In this document: one piece after another, positions 5,770 through 6,714 of the stretch | Layout of the letters: each line of letters opens with the position of its first letter | How positions within the stretch are numbered: the stretch's first letter is position 1 | Assembly: GCA_030621655.1 (NCBI GenBank) | Contig: JAUXHH010000090.1 | Location: forward strand, 1-6,714 | Direction: 5' to 3' | Origin: Desulfobacterales bacterium | GTDB taxonomy: Bacteria > Desulfobacterota > Desulfobulbia > Desulfobulbales > BM004 | DNA: 6,714 bases | Notes under the pieces: model-generated | What the model saw: only the letters and a program-made list of their open reading frames with translations | What the model was told of the DNA's origin: nothing | The model's database searches: none | Program-made: the position numbers and the translations under genes

Positions 5770-6714
5770 CTGACAGCATCCGCAGCAGGCTCATTACCTT
5801 CGTTATAAGTCTGGCCGTCATCCCGCTCTTACTGTTGGGTGGAGTCCTGATCTGGCAGGACTATATTGTTGATATAGAACAGATAAAGGTGTCCCAGAAA
5901 AGAAAGACCATACTTGCCTCGGAAAATATTTTTCTCGTCATGCATGAACAGGAAAATAAGATCCTAACAATGTTAAAGATGCATTATTTCCCGGACATGT
6001 CCCAAAAAGAAACGCGGCATGAACTATCAAAATTCCTTTCCATAGCCAAGGATAAAGAACACGGATATGTATTCGACAATCTCATTCTGCTGGATGCCAA
6101 CGGCAGGGAATCCCAGCGGGTTTCGAGGACCCATCTAGTCAGGAATAACGATATTGCCGACTGGGCGCAATCGGAACAATTTACAAAATCTGTATCTACC
6201 GGAGACATTTTTTACAGTCATGTCTTCTTCAGTGAACATACCGGCGAACCCGTACTGAATATGAGCGTGCCGATCTTGGATTTGAGGACCCAGGAGCCCA
6301 TAGGGGTTCTCATTGCAGAAATGAAGTTGAAGTTCATATGGCATCAGATCACCGCTTTAAAGATCGGTAAGAATGGCAAAGCATTTTTGACAAACGAGAA
6401 TGGCAGGGTGATTGTTCATCCAAACCGTTCTATTGTTTTAAAAAATACCACTTTCGAGATCCCCGAAGTTACAAAAATCATGCAGGGGCTGAACGGCAAG
6501 AAATCCATAGTCGTTGCCCAAAAAATTACCTTTGGCAACCTGCCGCTTTTTTTCGTCACAGAGGTTCCGACATCCGAAGCGCTGCAGCATATTTACACTT
6601 CTTTTTACATACTGGGGACCATTCTATTACTCACACTGGCAGCATCCATAGCCCTCGTATTTGTACTGATGCGACAGATCGTCCGGCCACTGGAATCCCT
6701 TGCTACCACTGCGA
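5766..6714 (+). CDS. Membrane sensor protein with dCache and HAMP start, C-terminus outside window
   Basis: The frame is open from ATG 5766 to the window edge (316 codons). A membrane segment at about residues 8-30 leads into a large periplasmic domain (about 31-277) of double-Cache type. Its first lobe has NLILLDANGRE (105-115) and GEPVLNMSVPI (160-170); its second has GKNGKAFLTNENGRVIVHP (201-219), the usual Cache beta-sheet signature. A second membrane segment at about 278-302 is followed by RQIVRPLESL, the beginning of a HAMP linker. The output domain is cut off: a histidine kinase is most likely by context, but a cyclic-di-GMP enzyme or chemoreceptor is possible. The start overlaps the stop of the binding-protein fragment (ATGA), and AGGA lies 11 bases upstream, so translation is probably coupled. 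Paired with the lipoprotein at 4408, it would sense an extracellular small molecule directly or through the binding protein. Confidence 0.93.
   Translation, partial: MTDSIRSRLITFVISLAVIPLLLLGGVLIWQDYIVDIEQIKVSQKRKTILASENIFLVMHEQENKILTMLKMHYFPDMSQKETRHELSKFLSIAKDKEHGYVFDNLILLDANGRESQRVSRTHLVRNNDIADWAQSEQFTKSVSTGDIFYSHVFFSEHTGEPVLNMSVPILDLRTQEPIGVLIAEMKLKFIWHQITALKIGKNGKAFLTNENGRVIVHPNRSIVLKNTTFEIPEVTKIMQGLNGKKSIVVAQKITFGNLPLFFVTEVPTSEALQHIYTSFYILGTILLLTLAASIALVFVLMRQIVRPLESLATTA

Overview
The window looks like a bacterial chromosome segment of moderate to low GC that is rich in sensory genes. The most likely source is a member of the Desulfobacterota (the former Deltaproteobacteria). This rests on the gene content: a two-CW cysteine protein, a hybrid kinase with a Cys/His-rich PAS domain, and stand-alone substrate-binding lipoproteins beside kinases. 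It is an inference from family habits, not a sequence match.

Layout: two gene clusters point away from each other from a 517-base AT-rich region (3891-4407). The leftward cluster (minus strand) reads: a 101-residue two-CW protein (3890-3585), then an 880-residue membrane-bound hybrid histidine kinase (3551-909; dCache, PAS, HisKA, HATPase, receiver), then a substrate-binding lipoprotein of the ABC_sub_bind type (884 to beyond base 1, C-terminus cut off). The gaps are 33 and 24 bases, so this is probably one operon. The rightward cluster (plus strand) reads: a paralogous substrate-binding lipoprotein (4408-5388), then a 121-residue stand-alone C-terminal piece of a third such protein in the same reading frame (5404-5769), then the N-terminal part of a second membrane sensor (5766 to beyond 6714; dCache plus the start of HAMP). 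The last two genes overlap by ATGA.

How the parts may work together: each cluster pairs a periplasmic binding lipoprotein with a dCache membrane sensor, and the window contains no ABC permease or ATPase. The reading I favour is that the binding proteins present a ligand to the sensors rather than, or as well as, feeding a transporter. The hybrid kinase ends in a receiver domain without an output domain, so it would need an outside phosphotransfer partner or regulator. The intergenic region carries a perfect 25-base palindrome next to a leftward promoter candidate, and a second copy of its core (CCAC-N3-GTGG) on the -35 of a rightward promoter candidate. One regulator could therefore control both clusters. 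No tRNA, rRNA, CRISPR array, insertion sequence or clear terminator was seen.
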